A DNA stretch of 64,000 nt from Chloroflexota bacterium (GTDB taxonomy: Bacteria; Chloroflexota; Limnocylindria; Limnocylindrales; CSP1-4). The position numbers were made by a program, and so were the translations under genes. A model generated the notes under the pieces. It ran no database searches. It was given only the letters and a program-made list of their open reading frames with translations, and was not told the DNA's origin. The stretch lies in NCBI GenBank assembly GCA_947475545.1, contig CANJLL010000003.1, forward strand, positions 186,001 through 250,000, written 5' to 3'. Below, piece by piece: positions 48,694 to 57,353 of the stretch; the stretch's first letter is position 1; every line of letters begins with the position of its first letter.

Positions 48694-49779
48694 ATGAGCC
48701 TCCTCTGGCCGGGCGCGCTGGCGCTCCTCCTCCTGGTCCCGGCGCTGGTGGCGGCCTATGCCTGGTCCCAGCGCCGCGGGTCGCGCCCGGCGCTGCGCTA
48801 CTCCAGCCTGTCGCTGGTCCGCGAAGCGCTCCCGGGCTCCTCGCGCGTCCGCCGTTACCTGCCGTTCGCGCTGTTCGCGGCCGCGCTCGCCAGCCTGCTG
48901 CTGGGCATGAGCCGGCCGGTCGTAATCGTGAGCGTACCCAGCAGCCAGACCACGATCCTGCTGACCATCGACGTCTCCGGGAGCATGTGCACCCCGGATA
49001 TCCAGCCCAACCGGCTCCTGGCGGCGGAGGCCGCGGCCGCCAGGTTCATCGAGACGCAGGGGCCCAACACGCTGATCGGGATCGTGGCCTTCGGGGGCTT
49101 CGCGGAGATCGTCCAGGCGCCCACCACTGATCGCGATCTGCTCCTCGCCGCCATCCGGTCGCTGACCACCGGCCGCCGGACCGCGATCGGCAGCGGGCTC
49201 CTCCGGGCCATCGACGCCATCGCCCTGATCGACCCCAACGTCGCCCCCAGCCGGACCGGCACCAGCACCACGGTCCCGCCCACCCCGGTGCTGCCCGGCG
49301 CCTACGTGCCCGACATCATCGTGCTGCTCACGGACGGCGCCAGCAACTCCGGGCCGCTCCCGGTCGATGCCGCCCAGCAGGCCGTTGACCGTGGCATCCG
49401 CGTCTACACCATCGGGTTTGGGACGGCCAATGCCGGCGGCCTGCCGGCCAACTGTTCGCCCGGCTTCGTCGGGCGGGAGCCCAACGCGTCGGGCGCCCCG
49501 GTCCCGGGCGGCGGCTTTGGCGGCGGCGGCACCCAGGGTGGCGGCAACTTCCGGCGCGGCATCGACGAGGTCACCCTCAAGCAGGTCGCCGACCTGACCG
49601 GCGGCGAGTATTACCCGGCCGAGAGCGCCGGGGAGCTCCAGGCCGTTTTTGACAAGCTGCCCACGTACCTCATCGTGAAGCATGAGACCCAGGAGCTGAC
49701 GGTCCTCATGGTGGCGCTGGCCACCCTCCTGATCGCCACGTCGCTGGCTCTCGCGCAGGCCTGGCGGCCCTTGCCATAG
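48694..49779 (+). CDS. VWA domain membrane protein (BatB-like)
   Basis: A 361-residue paralogue of the preceding protein. N-terminal helices lie at about 4-24 and 52-72, then the MIDAS residues TIDVSGSMCT, TTGRRTAIGSG and LLTDGASN, and a C-terminal helix (about 332-355). A glycine-rich insert (PGGGFGGGGTQGGGNF) before the last part of the domain, plus a pair of cysteines (one in NCSPGF), are not in its neighbour. Together with MoxR and DUF58 it should form an envelope complex of unknown target. Confidence 0.9.
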   Translation: MSLLWPGALALLLLVPALVAAYAWSQRRGSRPALRYSSLSLVREALPGSSRVRRYLPFALFAAALASLLLGMSRPVVIVSVPSSQTTILLTIDVSGSMCTPDIQPNRLLAAEAAAARFIETQGPNTLIGIVAFGGFAEIVQAPTTDRDLLLAAIRSLTTGRRTAIGSGLLRAIDAIALIDPNVAPSRTGTSTTVPPTPVLPGAYVPDIIVLLTDGASNSGPLPVDAAQQAVDRGIRVYTIGFGTANAGGLPANCSPGFVGREPNASGAPVPGGGFGGGGTQGGGNFRRGIDEVTLKQVADLTGGEYYPAESAGELQAVFDKLPTYLIVKHETQELTVLMVALATLLIATSLALAQAWRPLP

Positions 49780-49943
49780 CCGGGCCGCGACCGCCCACGG
49801 CCATTTCGGGACCAACGGCCGGGCCGGATGGACCGTCCGGCGGACCGCGCCGCGTGGGATGCTTCGGCCGATGGCGCCCCCTGCCGGGCCGCGCCAGCGT
49901 GCAGGTCCCCAGCGTGCAGGTCCGGCGGAAGGGAGCAGGGAGC

Positions 49944-50621
49944 GTGGCACCCAGATCCGGATCCGTCGCCGCGATGGGGCTTGCCGCCGTGCTGCTGGTT
50001 GCCGGCTGTGCCGGGGCAGTCGTCACGCCTCGCCCGTCGGCCGGGCCCACGGGCATGCCGGCCGGCACCTACACCACCAAGGCGTTCAAGCCCGCTCTGA
50101 CGTACACCGTACCGGCCGGCTGGATCAACGACAACGACGCGAAGGACTACTTCGCCATCCGCCCCGCCGTCTCCGACGCCGTCGGCGTCTCGGTGTTCTC
50201 GTCACCGCTGGCGATGTCCCAGGACAAGGCCTGCCCGGATGCCGGCGAGCCCGGGGTGGACGCCTCGGCCGCCGGCCTGGCGGCATGGATCCGCGGGCTG
50301 AAGGGGCTCAAGGTCAGCGCGCCGCGACTGGCGGCGATGGGCGGCCTGCGCGGCATCGAGATCGACGTCGAGATCGCGGACGGCTGGACGTTCTCGTGCT
50401 CGTTCGCCAACGGGCTGCCCACGGTGCCCCTCTTCTTCGGCAAGGCTGGTGACTACCACTGGGTGGTCGCCGGCTCGGAGAAGCTCCGGCTGGACATCCT
50501 CGACGGCCCCGACAAGTCCACGATCGTCGTGGACGTCGACGCCTTCGATGGGGCGCTCTTCGACGATCTCGCCATGGCGTCGGGGCCCATCACCCGGTCA
50601 TTCGCCTTCAAGGCCAATTGA
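49944..50621 (+). CDS. Putative secreted lipoprotein
   Basis: A 225-residue protein with a signal sequence VAAMGLAAVLLVAGCAG whose lipobox is VAGC, so it should be lipid-anchored. The mature part (YTVPAGWINDNDAKDYFAIRP, GGLRGIEIDVEIADGWTFSC) resembles small beta-rich secreted proteins but no family is recognised. It is preceded by GGAAGGGAGCAGGGAGC, a long purine-rich ribosome binding region that supports the GTG at 49944. It follows the MoxR operon by 160 bases. Confidence 0.75.
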   Translation: MAPRSGSVAAMGLAAVLLVAGCAGAVVTPRPSAGPTGMPAGTYTTKAFKPALTYTVPAGWINDNDAKDYFAIRPAVSDAVGVSVFSSPLAMSQDKACPDAGEPGVDASAAGLAAWIRGLKGLKVSAPRLAAMGGLRGIEIDVEIADGWTFSCSFANGLPTVPLFFGKAGDYHWVVAGSEKLRLDILDGPDKSTIVVDVDAFDGALFDDLAMASGPITRSFAFKAN

Positions 50622-50743
50622 CCGCCGCCGGTGCGGACAGGCGCCGGACCATCGGATACCTCCGGGATGGCCGATCTGCCTTGCCGCCGCGATAACGGAT
50701 TCGGGGAGCCGCCCGTTCTAGTGTTCACAACGCCCACACGGAG

Positions 50744-51187
50744 ATGACCATGATCTTCCTCATCAACCGGATCCGACCCGTCCTCATCGGGCTCGTCGTT
50801 CTGATCCTCACGGCCGGTGTCGCCTTTGCCGCGCAGCCAGCGGCGTCGGACAGCGGCATCGCCACGGCCTCGCAGTCGTCGGGCAAGACCGTCCCGGTCG
50901 CCGACGAGGGCGACGCGGCGAAGGACCACGGCAAGGAGACCACCGAGGCGAAGGACGAGGAGAAGGCCGAGGCGAGCGATGCGGCGGACAACTGCACGAC
51001 CGACCCGCGCACCCTCACCACGCAGCAGCTCGCCGACCTGACCCACGGCCAGATCGTCTGCTGGGCCGCACATCAGCCAACGCCCTCGGGCTACGCCAAC
51101 CACGGCGACTGGGTCTCGTCCTGGGCCAAGCAGAACCACGGCCAGCAGAGCTCGAACGCCGCCAGCGGACAGTCGAAGAAGCCCTGA
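50744..51187 (+). CDS. Small secreted acidic protein
   Basis: A 147-residue protein with a Sec signal peptide (about 1-30: IRPVLIGLVVLILTAGVAFAA). A charged low-complexity middle follows (residues 50-82, rich in E, K, D, A). An ordered C-terminal part contains two cysteines (DNCTTDPRTLTTQQLADLTHGQIVCWAAHQP) that could form a disulfide. CGGAGATG precedes the ATG. I do not recognise the family. A hairpin lies 37 bases after the stop. Confidence 0.75.
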   Translation: MTMIFLINRIRPVLIGLVVLILTAGVAFAAQPAASDSGIATASQSSGKTVPVADEGDAAKDHGKETTEAKDEEKAEASDAADNCTTDPRTLTTQQLADLTHGQIVCWAAHQPTPSGYANHGDWVSSWAKQNHGQQSSNAASGQSKKP

Positions 51188-51223
51188 CCCTCCCGGCGGC
51201 CCGGCCGCCCCAGCAAAGTGTTC

Positions 51224-51248
51224 GAAGCCGGCGCCCCGCGCCGGCTTC
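51224..51248 (+). terminator. Possible terminator hairpin
   Basis: A 10-bp stem (GAAGCCGGCG / CGCCGGCTTC) with a 5-nt loop follows the secreted protein gene. The downstream sequence TCGGTTCG is only weakly T-rich, so termination may be incomplete or factor-assisted. Confidence 0.5.
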
Positions 51249-51269
51249 TCGGTTCGCGGGCCAGGGACG

Positions 51270-52379
51270 ATGCCAGTGACCCGCCGCTCCGGCTACCCGC
51301 CCCCGGCCGGTAGACCGCGTCGACCCGCCCGCGCCGCCGGTTTCGCGGGGTTCCTCGCCTCCGCCGCCGCGGCGCTCCTCGTCGTCGTCGCCGGCGTCCT
51401 GTACGTCACGGTCGACATGACGCTCACCCCGTCCCGCTGGCTGGACGCGCTTGACGCGCTTGACGCGAGCGGCGCCTACGACCGGGCGCCGACGGCCATC
51501 GCCGACCAGATCGTCGCCTGGGTCGACAGCCGTCCCGCGGACCAGCCGCGGACCCTGGGCCCCCTCGACCGGTCCGACGTCCGGGCCATCGTGGTCACGC
51601 TGGCGTCGCCGGACTGGCTGCGGAGCGAGGTGGCCGCCGTCGTTCCGGCGCTCGTCAACAGCGTGACGGCGACGGGCCAGGTCCGCGCCGTGGTCTCGCT
51701 CGCCGCGTTGAAGGCCCGGCTTACGGGCCCGACGCTCCTGGGCGTCGTCCTGGACCGGATCGCCATGTGGCCTGCCTGCACCGCCGCCCAGCTCCCGCAG
51801 GTCCTGGGCGCCCAGCCGCCGCGCTGTCGGCCCGCCGAGGTGACGAGGAACCAGCTGGCCGTCGTCGCGGCCGGGCTCTTCTCGGTGGTGGCCGCCCAGC
51901 TGCCGGCGACCGTCGACCTGGCCACGCCCGGGGACGAGCCCGGCTCCGGGGTTCTGGCGGCCGCGGGAATCAGCGACCTGCTCCAGGTAGCCGGGGCCGC
52001 GCGCTCGACCCTGCCCACGGTGGTCGCGGCGGTGGCCGTCCTGCTGCTCCTTGGTGCGCTCCTCCCAGGCGGTGGGCCCAGATCCATCCTGCGCCGGCTG
52101 GGGACGCCCATCGTCGTCGGCGGGGCGATGTTGCTGGTCCTCTCGCTGGGCGTCGATACGCTGTTGGCGGCCGCGGTCGCGGCGATCCGCCAGGAGCTCG
52201 CCGACGGGGGCATGGCGCCCGGCCTGGTCTCGATCGTCGGGTCGGCCGCACTCGTCATGGTGGACCGCGCGGGCTGGCTCCTCATCGGGGTGGCGGCCCC
52301 GCTCGCGCTGGCCGGCCTGCTCCTGCTCGCGGCCACGTGGGTCGTGCCGGGGCGCCGGGCGGCCTCGCGCGCTCGCTAG
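51270..52379 (+). CDS. Integral membrane protein, unknown function
   Basis: A 369-residue protein with one N-terminal helix (about 24-50), a large soluble region (about 51-240) with two cysteines (PACTAAQLP, PPRCRPAEV), and four C-terminal helices (about 248-270, 280-302, 318-335 and 338-360). The domain order (one helix, extracytoplasmic domain, helical bundle) is seen in several actinobacterial and chloroflexal proteins of unknown function. A short DNA duplication encodes ALDALDAS at residues 60-67. The function is not recognised. Confidence 0.7.
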   Translation: MPVTRRSGYPPPAGRPRRPARAAGFAGFLASAAAALLVVVAGVLYVTVDMTLTPSRWLDALDALDASGAYDRAPTAIADQIVAWVDSRPADQPRTLGPLDRSDVRAIVVTLASPDWLRSEVAAVVPALVNSVTATGQVRAVVSLAALKARLTGPTLLGVVLDRIAMWPACTAAQLPQVLGAQPPRCRPAEVTRNQLAVVAAGLFSVVAAQLPATVDLATPGDEPGSGVLAAAGISDLLQVAGAARSTLPTVVAAVAVLLLLGALLPGGGPRSILRRLGTPIVVGGAMLLVLSLGVDTLLAAAVAAIRQELADGGMAPGLVSIVGSAALVMVDRAGWLLIGVAAPLALAGLLLLAATWVVPGRRAASRAR

Positions 52380-52430
52380 GAGACCCGCCCGTTAGGAGGA
52401 CCGACGGGGGCGTCGGCCCCGCGTCCGGCG

Positions 52431-53567
52431 TCAGGAGGGTCGGATGGCCGGCAACGGCAGCGGGATCCCGTAGGAGGTGGCGCCGGCGCCCACGCCGCCC
52501 TCGCAGCTGTTGGGCGGTTGCGTGCCCACGCCCCGGGTGGACGGCTTCTCGGCGGCCCAGAACATGTAGCCCAGCATCCCGGACGTTGTCCCGTACCCCG
52601 CCTTGGGCGCCACCGACTGGACGAAGGAGCCCGTGCTCTTCTGAAGCGAGCTGGAGAAGTCGGTGCACTCGGGCCGGACCCGGCTCCCCTCAGCGATGTA
52701 CAGGCCGCCGGTGAACCGGGCGGGGGCCAGTGGGAGGACCGGCGGCGCGTACTGCGCCTTCCCGTCCACGTGCTCCTGCCAGTTGGCGATGGCGCCCGAT
52801 GTCGACGGCTGCTTGGACGGGACCATCGCGTTCGCCCAGTCGAGCGCGACGGCCGGGTCCTGGTTGGTGGTGCGCAGCCAGTCGCCGGTGGCCTTGCGGT
52901 TGAGCGCGATCAGCCAGCGATCGCCGGCCGCCGTGTCAATCGTCAGCCGGGCGGCCGCGTCAGTCGAGGCGGTTCCGTACGGGTGGGCGGCGCGGTAAGT
53001 CCGGATGAAAGTCTCCAGCCCCGCCAGGTTGGGCGACGAGTTCTCCTCGTAGTCGATCTCGATGCCGACGCCCAGCCGGGCGGCGACCGCCGCCGCGTTC
53101 TGGCCGAGCTGACGAGCACCGGCGTCGGTGGCGAGCGCCGCGTTCCAGTCCTTCACGTAGGTGATCCCGCCAATCGACAGCATCACGGTGACGTTCCGGC
53201 TCCGGAAGTAGCTGACGATGTCGGCGGTCATGCCGCGTGGAATGCCGTCGAGGGTGGTCGTGTCCGTGACGCCCTGCTGGAGCCGGAGCGGATTGACGAA
53301 GCTCAGGACCACGAGGTTCACCGATGGCGCGCCCGTCGCAACCGTGGGGTCGCGGTCGATCAGCCAGTGGTTCATCTGGTCGAACTCGGTGACGGACCGG
53401 ACCGTCCCCCAGGTGCAGTAGTCGTCGCTGCAGTGCCACGCACCGTAGACCTGGATCGGTGTGGGCGTGGCGGCGCTGCCGGCAGCCGGCGAGATGAGCG
53501 AAGCGGCCATCACGAGTACCGCGGGAGCGAGGATGCGCAATCGGGTGGGCAGGCCGGGGCCGGTCAT
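52431..53567 (-). CDS. Secreted glycoside hydrolase family 18-like protein
   Basis: A 378-residue protein with a Sec signal peptide (about 1-33, ending SPAAGSAA). The mature part looks like a GH18 TIM barrel: LVVLSFVNPLRL, VTVMLSIGGITYVKDW, then GVGIEIDYEENSS, matching the DxxDxDxE motif in its D-x-E end with the catalytic glutamate. A second position reads VGIE rather than DGID. GYMFWAAEKPS near the C-terminus is also typical. It may cleave chitin, peptidoglycan or a related beta-glycan. The ATG at 53567 has AAGGAG upstream. Confidence 0.8.
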   Translation of the reverse strand: MTGPGLPTRLRILAPAVLVMAASLISPAAGSAATPTPIQVYGAWHCSDDYCTWGTVRSVTEFDQMNHWLIDRDPTVATGAPSVNLVVLSFVNPLRLQQGVTDTTTLDGIPRGMTADIVSYFRSRNVTVMLSIGGITYVKDWNAALATDAGARQLGQNAAAVAARLGVGIEIDYEENSSPNLAGLETFIRTYRAAHPYGTASTDAAARLTIDTAAGDRWLIALNRKATGDWLRTTNQDPAVALDWANAMVPSKQPSTSGAIANWQEHVDGKAQYAPPVLPLAPARFTGGLYIAEGSRVRPECTDFSSSLQKSTGSFVQSVAPKAGYGTTSGMLGYMFWAAEKPSTRGVGTQPPNSCEGGVGAGATSYGIPLPLPAIRPS

Positions 53568-53636
53568 CACGGACTCCTTGGGGTAGGTGCCCCTCCATCG
53601 TAGCGTGGCCGATCCACCCCTCCCGGGCGGTGCGCG

Positions 53637-53642
53637 TATCTT
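53637..53642 (+). promoter_or_regulatory. Putative -10 hexamer TATCTT
   Basis: TATCTT ends 6 nt before the ATG at 53649 and no ribosome binding site is present, another leaderless arrangement. Confidence 0.5.
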
Positions 53643-53648
53643 CATCGC

Positions 53649-55277
53649 ATGACGCCCCAGAGCCGCTCCAAACGCGTCGTGCTCGCGGCGATCGGCGTGG
53701 CTCTCCTCGTGGTGATGGGCTCCCTGCTGGCCACGCTCCGCGTCGCCGGGCACCTCACGCAGCCCCCGCTGGCCGCCGGCGAGAGCGCCTCGCGCGCGCC
53801 CGGATCGACGGTGTTCCCCAGCCTCCCGGCCACGGCCCAGGCCTCCGCGGCAGCCACCGCGGCGCCTCCGTCACGCCCTCCGAGCCTGCCGCCCACGGAT
53901 CCCCCGACGCCGGTCCCGACCGCGGCGGCGACGATCCCCCCGACCGCCCGACCGGTGCTCGATACCGCCGCGGGCAAGGACATCAAGCCGCCGGTGGCCC
54001 TGCCCGCCCGCGTGGACCTGTATGCCGGGGCCGTCTCGATCATCGCGGGCCAGGCGCTGGAGCTCCACGTCTCAACGGCCGCCACGAGCTACCGCCTCTC
54101 CATCGCGCGCAGCGACGCCATCCTCCCCGGGGGTGCGCAGGTCGTCACCACGGCCGAGGGCCGGCCCGGCCATGACTACCGCGCCCTGGCGACGTACGAC
54201 TCGCTGACCCGTGTCGCCCGGGCCAACTGGCCGGTGACGGACCGGATTGCCACCAGCGGCTGGGCACCCGGCGTGTACGTCGCGACCGCCGCCGACTCCA
54301 GCGGGACGCTGGGGCGCGCGATCTTCGTGGTCCGCAACGAGGTGCTGACGCCCAATCAGCCGGTGTTCGTCTTCACGGCGCTCACGTACCAGGCGTACAA
54401 CCTGTGGGGCGGCGGCAACTTCTACACGTACGGGGGGCCCAAGGCCAGCCGAGTGAGCTTTGAGCGCCCGTACGATCAAGCCGGCGGGCGCGGGTTCTGG
54501 ACGAAGCAGGACGATCGGATCCTGGCCTGGCTGCAGCGCCGCGTGACGCTCCAGTACACGACCGACTACGACCTGGCCGTCGCGCCGCCGTCGGTCGTGC
54601 CCCGCCTGGTGATCTTCCCGCGCCACACGGAATACGTGCCCGGGACGCTGCGAGACTGGCTGGAGCATCACTTCGACGACCTGGGCTACATGAACGTGCT
54701 CAACTTCGGGGCCAATGGCTTCTACTGGCAGGTCCGTCTCGCCGCGCCCCGCACGCCGGGCGCCCCGTTTGACATCGTCTGCTACAAGAGCGCGGCCGCG
54801 GATCCCGAGGCGGCCGCCTACCCGGCCCTCGCCACGGTCCGCTGGCGGGACGAGCCCGTCAACCGCCCCGAGGGCATGCTCGTGGGCGCGCAGTTTGCCG
54901 AGGTCGTCGGTGACGCCTACGCCCGCTACAACTACACGGTGACCCGCGACGCTCCCGCCTGGCTGCTGCAGGGGACCGGGTGGTCTGCCGGGACCGTCGT
55001 GCGCGGGCTGCTCCAGGGCGAGGCCGACGCGCCCTATCCGGGATCCGGCGGCGTGGGCGTCCTGGCCGGCGTCGCGCCGGACCCCACAGGCCACCTGATC
55101 TACCCGGCCGTGACCATGCGGGTGTCTCCGGCCGGCGCCCGAATCTTCAACGTGAGCTCGTTCGGCTGGTCGGACGGTCTGAGCCCCGCCGTCGTGAACA
55201 TGGGGGTGACCGAGGGCAGCTTCGACCGCCTCAACGAGAACGTGCTCGGCTGGCAGGGCTTTCCGGTCGCACCTTGA
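53649..55277 (+). CDS. N,N-dimethylformamidase beta-subunit-like secreted protein
   Basis: A 542-residue protein with one N-terminal helix (about 9-30) acting as signal or anchor, a Pro/Ala/Thr linker to about residue 110, and a large C-terminal domain. It resembles the large subunit of N,N-dimethylformamidase: FVFTALTYQAYNLWGGGNFYTYGGPKASRVSFERPYD, LVIFPRHTEYVP and NFGANGFYWQVRL. In the true enzyme a mononuclear iron site acts with a small subunit. No small-subunit gene is visible here, so amidase activity is uncertain. The closest relatives are probably uncharacterised extracellular proteins. Confidence 0.75.
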   Translation: MTPQSRSKRVVLAAIGVALLVVMGSLLATLRVAGHLTQPPLAAGESASRAPGSTVFPSLPATAQASAAATAAPPSRPPSLPPTDPPTPVPTAAATIPPTARPVLDTAAGKDIKPPVALPARVDLYAGAVSIIAGQALELHVSTAATSYRLSIARSDAILPGGAQVVTTAEGRPGHDYRALATYDSLTRVARANWPVTDRIATSGWAPGVYVATAADSSGTLGRAIFVVRNEVLTPNQPVFVFTALTYQAYNLWGGGNFYTYGGPKASRVSFERPYDQAGGRGFWTKQDDRILAWLQRRVTLQYTTDYDLAVAPPSVVPRLVIFPRHTEYVPGTLRDWLEHHFDDLGYMNVLNFGANGFYWQVRLAAPRTPGAPFDIVCYKSAAADPEAAAYPALATVRWRDEPVNRPEGMLVGAQFAEVVGDAYARYNYTVTRDAPAWLLQGTGWSAGTVVRGLLQGEADAPYPGSGGVGVLAGVAPDPTGHLIYPAVTMRVSPAGARIFNVSSFGWSDGLSPAVVNMGVTEGSFDRLNENVLGWQGFPVAP

Positions 55278-55433
55278 TCCTCGCGGCCATCGACCCCCAG
55301 CAGGCCCAACCCGACGGGCTGCGGCCTCCTGCCAATGGCGGCAGACGGCTTGACGGGGATGGCTCGCGGATCGAGACTGCTCCCACTTGCTGGGGTATTG
55401 GGCCAGCGCCCCGCTGGCCCCCGGCCGCCATGC

Positions 55434-57287
55434 ATGGGAGGCGTCAGGACCTCAAGGACGGCTAACCGGGCTCAGCGTGCTGCCGTATTCGTTGCGCTGG
55501 TGGCCATCGTCGGCGGGGCGACCGGCGTCCTCGGCACGGTCCCCAATGTTCGCCTCAGCAACGACGTCGCTGGCGGCTACATCACCAATTACGAGATGGT
55601 GACCGGCAACGAGGTCGTCGACGCGACGATCGACGAGTGTTCGCAATCGCGCGGCCGGCAGAACGAGCCTTCCGTCGCTATCAACCCGCGCGACAACCGG
55701 GTGATCGTCGGCTCCAGCAACGACTACTGCGGCGTGTACAACGCCGGTAGCACCGCTGTGGCGCCCGATGCCGTCGGTCCGATCTGGCTGGGCTACTACC
55801 GGTCTGAGGATGGCGGCAGCTCGTTCCAGAGCTCGCTGGTGCCGGGCTATCCGGGCGACGCCACGCCCTACGCCTCCCGTGCCAAGGTGCGAACCGGCAG
55901 TGCCGGCGACCCGGTCCTCGCCTGGGACACGCACGGCCGCCTGTTCATCGGCGCCGAATCGAGCGACTCCAACACAGGGATCCCAATGGTCAACTACGGC
56001 GACGTCTGGGTGGCCACCTTCGAGAATCCCGCAGTGAGCGAAGTCGCGACCATCAACGACGGCAAGGAGTTCAAGCGCAGCGTCGTCGTGGACAAGGGTG
56101 CCGCGGCGCCGGGTAACCAGGGCAACTTCCCCGACAAGACGTCGCTCGAGGTCGACCGCACCGGCGGCGACTGCGATGGCAACGTCTATTTCGCGTGGTC
56201 GCGCTTCAATGGCAGTGGCGTCAACGGGATCTACTTCTCGCGGTCAACGAACCACGGCGCGACCTGGTCCACGCCCGTCAAGCTGACCGAGACCGTCAAG
56301 GGTGTCCAGTTCCCGGACATCTCCGTCACCGGCAACGGCAACGTCTACGTCACGTACCGCCAGTTCGAGACGAAGAACGGCCAGCAGACAGACGCCATCA
56401 ACATCGCCGGCTCGACGAACTGCGGGGCGACGTTCGGCCGGTCGAGGACCGTGACGACCTTCACGGCCATGGACCTCGGCGATCTGCGGCCCAGCGGCGC
56501 GACAGCCCGCGACTGCGGCGGCGGCGCCAACGCCTGCCAGTCCCCCTACACGTTCTTCCGCGCTGACACCGGACCCCGGTCCACCGCGGACCAGGGAGAC
56601 GGCAGCAACCAGTACATCTACATCGTCTACGAGGCGATCGTCCCCGGCAGCGAGATCCCAACCGGCAACTCCTTCGGCTGGGCCGGCTCCGGCATGGGCG
56701 GCCGGTCGGCGATCTACTACGTCAGGTACAACGCGGCGACCGGGAGCGGTGCTCCCCAAACGGTGGATACCTCCGCCAACGGCCAGCAGCTCTTCCCGGA
56801 CGTCACGGTCAGCGCCGGCATGGTTCACATGATGTGGTGGGACAGCCGGTACGACCCGAACAACGACGGGGACACGATGAAGATCCGGCCGATCGGCAAC
56901 GACGAACATGGCAACGTCGCGCCTGCGCTGGACGTGGTCTACGGCCATCGATCGGCCTCCGTCACCAGCGGAAGCTGGTCTCCGACCCGGATCACCAACG
57001 AGACCAGCAGCCTCCAGTGGGAGCAGTTCAGCGGTCGCACGGTCCCGTTCGCCGGCGACTACAACTGGATCGACGCCCAGGGCGGCACGGTCTACATGGT
57101 CTGGACCGATGGTCGAGACGTGGTCGATGGCACGGATCCGCGATACCCCGACGGACACGACGGAACAGACGTGCTCCAATGCCGGGCCAAGTTGACCAGC
57201 AATCCCGACACGTACGGCGGGGACACCTGCCCGCGTGCCGGCGGCCTGGATCAGAACATCTACGGAAGCGGGATCATCCTGGACTGA
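55434..57287 (+). CDS. Secreted sialidase/BNR-repeat-like beta-propeller
   Basis: A 617-residue secreted protein. A signal sequence (about residues 15-35) precedes a beta-propeller with Asp-box motifs: RSEDGGSSFQSS near residue 125 and RSTNHGATWSTP near 285. Repeats such as GNVYFAWSR, GNVYVTYRQF, GMVHMMWWDSRYD and GGTVYMVWTDGRD are also present. This is the fold of sialidases and related BNR proteins, but the arginine triad and the FRIP motif of true sialidases are not evident. It may bind carbohydrate or protein outside the cell. Codon use looks slightly less GC-biased than its neighbours. A strong terminator follows. Confidence 0.8.
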   Translation: MGGVRTSRTANRAQRAAVFVALVAIVGGATGVLGTVPNVRLSNDVAGGYITNYEMVTGNEVVDATIDECSQSRGRQNEPSVAINPRDNRVIVGSSNDYCGVYNAGSTAVAPDAVGPIWLGYYRSEDGGSSFQSSLVPGYPGDATPYASRAKVRTGSAGDPVLAWDTHGRLFIGAESSDSNTGIPMVNYGDVWVATFENPAVSEVATINDGKEFKRSVVVDKGAAAPGNQGNFPDKTSLEVDRTGGDCDGNVYFAWSRFNGSGVNGIYFSRSTNHGATWSTPVKLTETVKGVQFPDISVTGNGNVYVTYRQFETKNGQQTDAINIAGSTNCGATFGRSRTVTTFTAMDLGDLRPSGATARDCGGGANACQSPYTFFRADTGPRSTADQGDGSNQYIYIVYEAIVPGSEIPTGNSFGWAGSGMGGRSAIYYVRYNAATGSGAPQTVDTSANGQQLFPDVTVSAGMVHMMWWDSRYDPNNDGDTMKIRPIGNDEHGNVAPALDVVYGHRSASVTSGSWSPTRITNETSSLQWEQFSGRTVPFAGDYNWIDAQGGTVYMVWTDGRDVVDGTDPRYPDGHDGTDVLQCRAKLTSNPDTYGGDTCPRAGGLDQNIYGSGIILD

Positions 57288-57306
57288 GCCAGTCCGGTAC
57301 GGGACG

Positions 57307-57337
57307 ATGGGGCGCCGCGCACCGCGCGGCGCCCCAT
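57307..57337 (+). terminator. Strong intrinsic terminator
   Basis: A perfect 14-bp stem (ATGGGGCGCCGCGC / GCGCGGCGCCCCAT) with an ACC loop is followed by CTGCTTTAAT. It ends the sialidase-like transcript just before the P450 promoter. Confidence 0.8.
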
Positions 57338-57341
57338 CTGC

Positions 57342-57347
57342 TTTAAT
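57342..57347 (+). promoter_or_regulatory. Putative -10 hexamer TTTAAT of P450 gene
   Basis: TTTAAT lies 6 nt before the ATG at 57354, overlapping the T-rich end of the preceding terminator. The transcript would be leaderless. One mismatch to TATAAT. Confidence 0.4.
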
Positions 57348-57353
57348 CCACCG

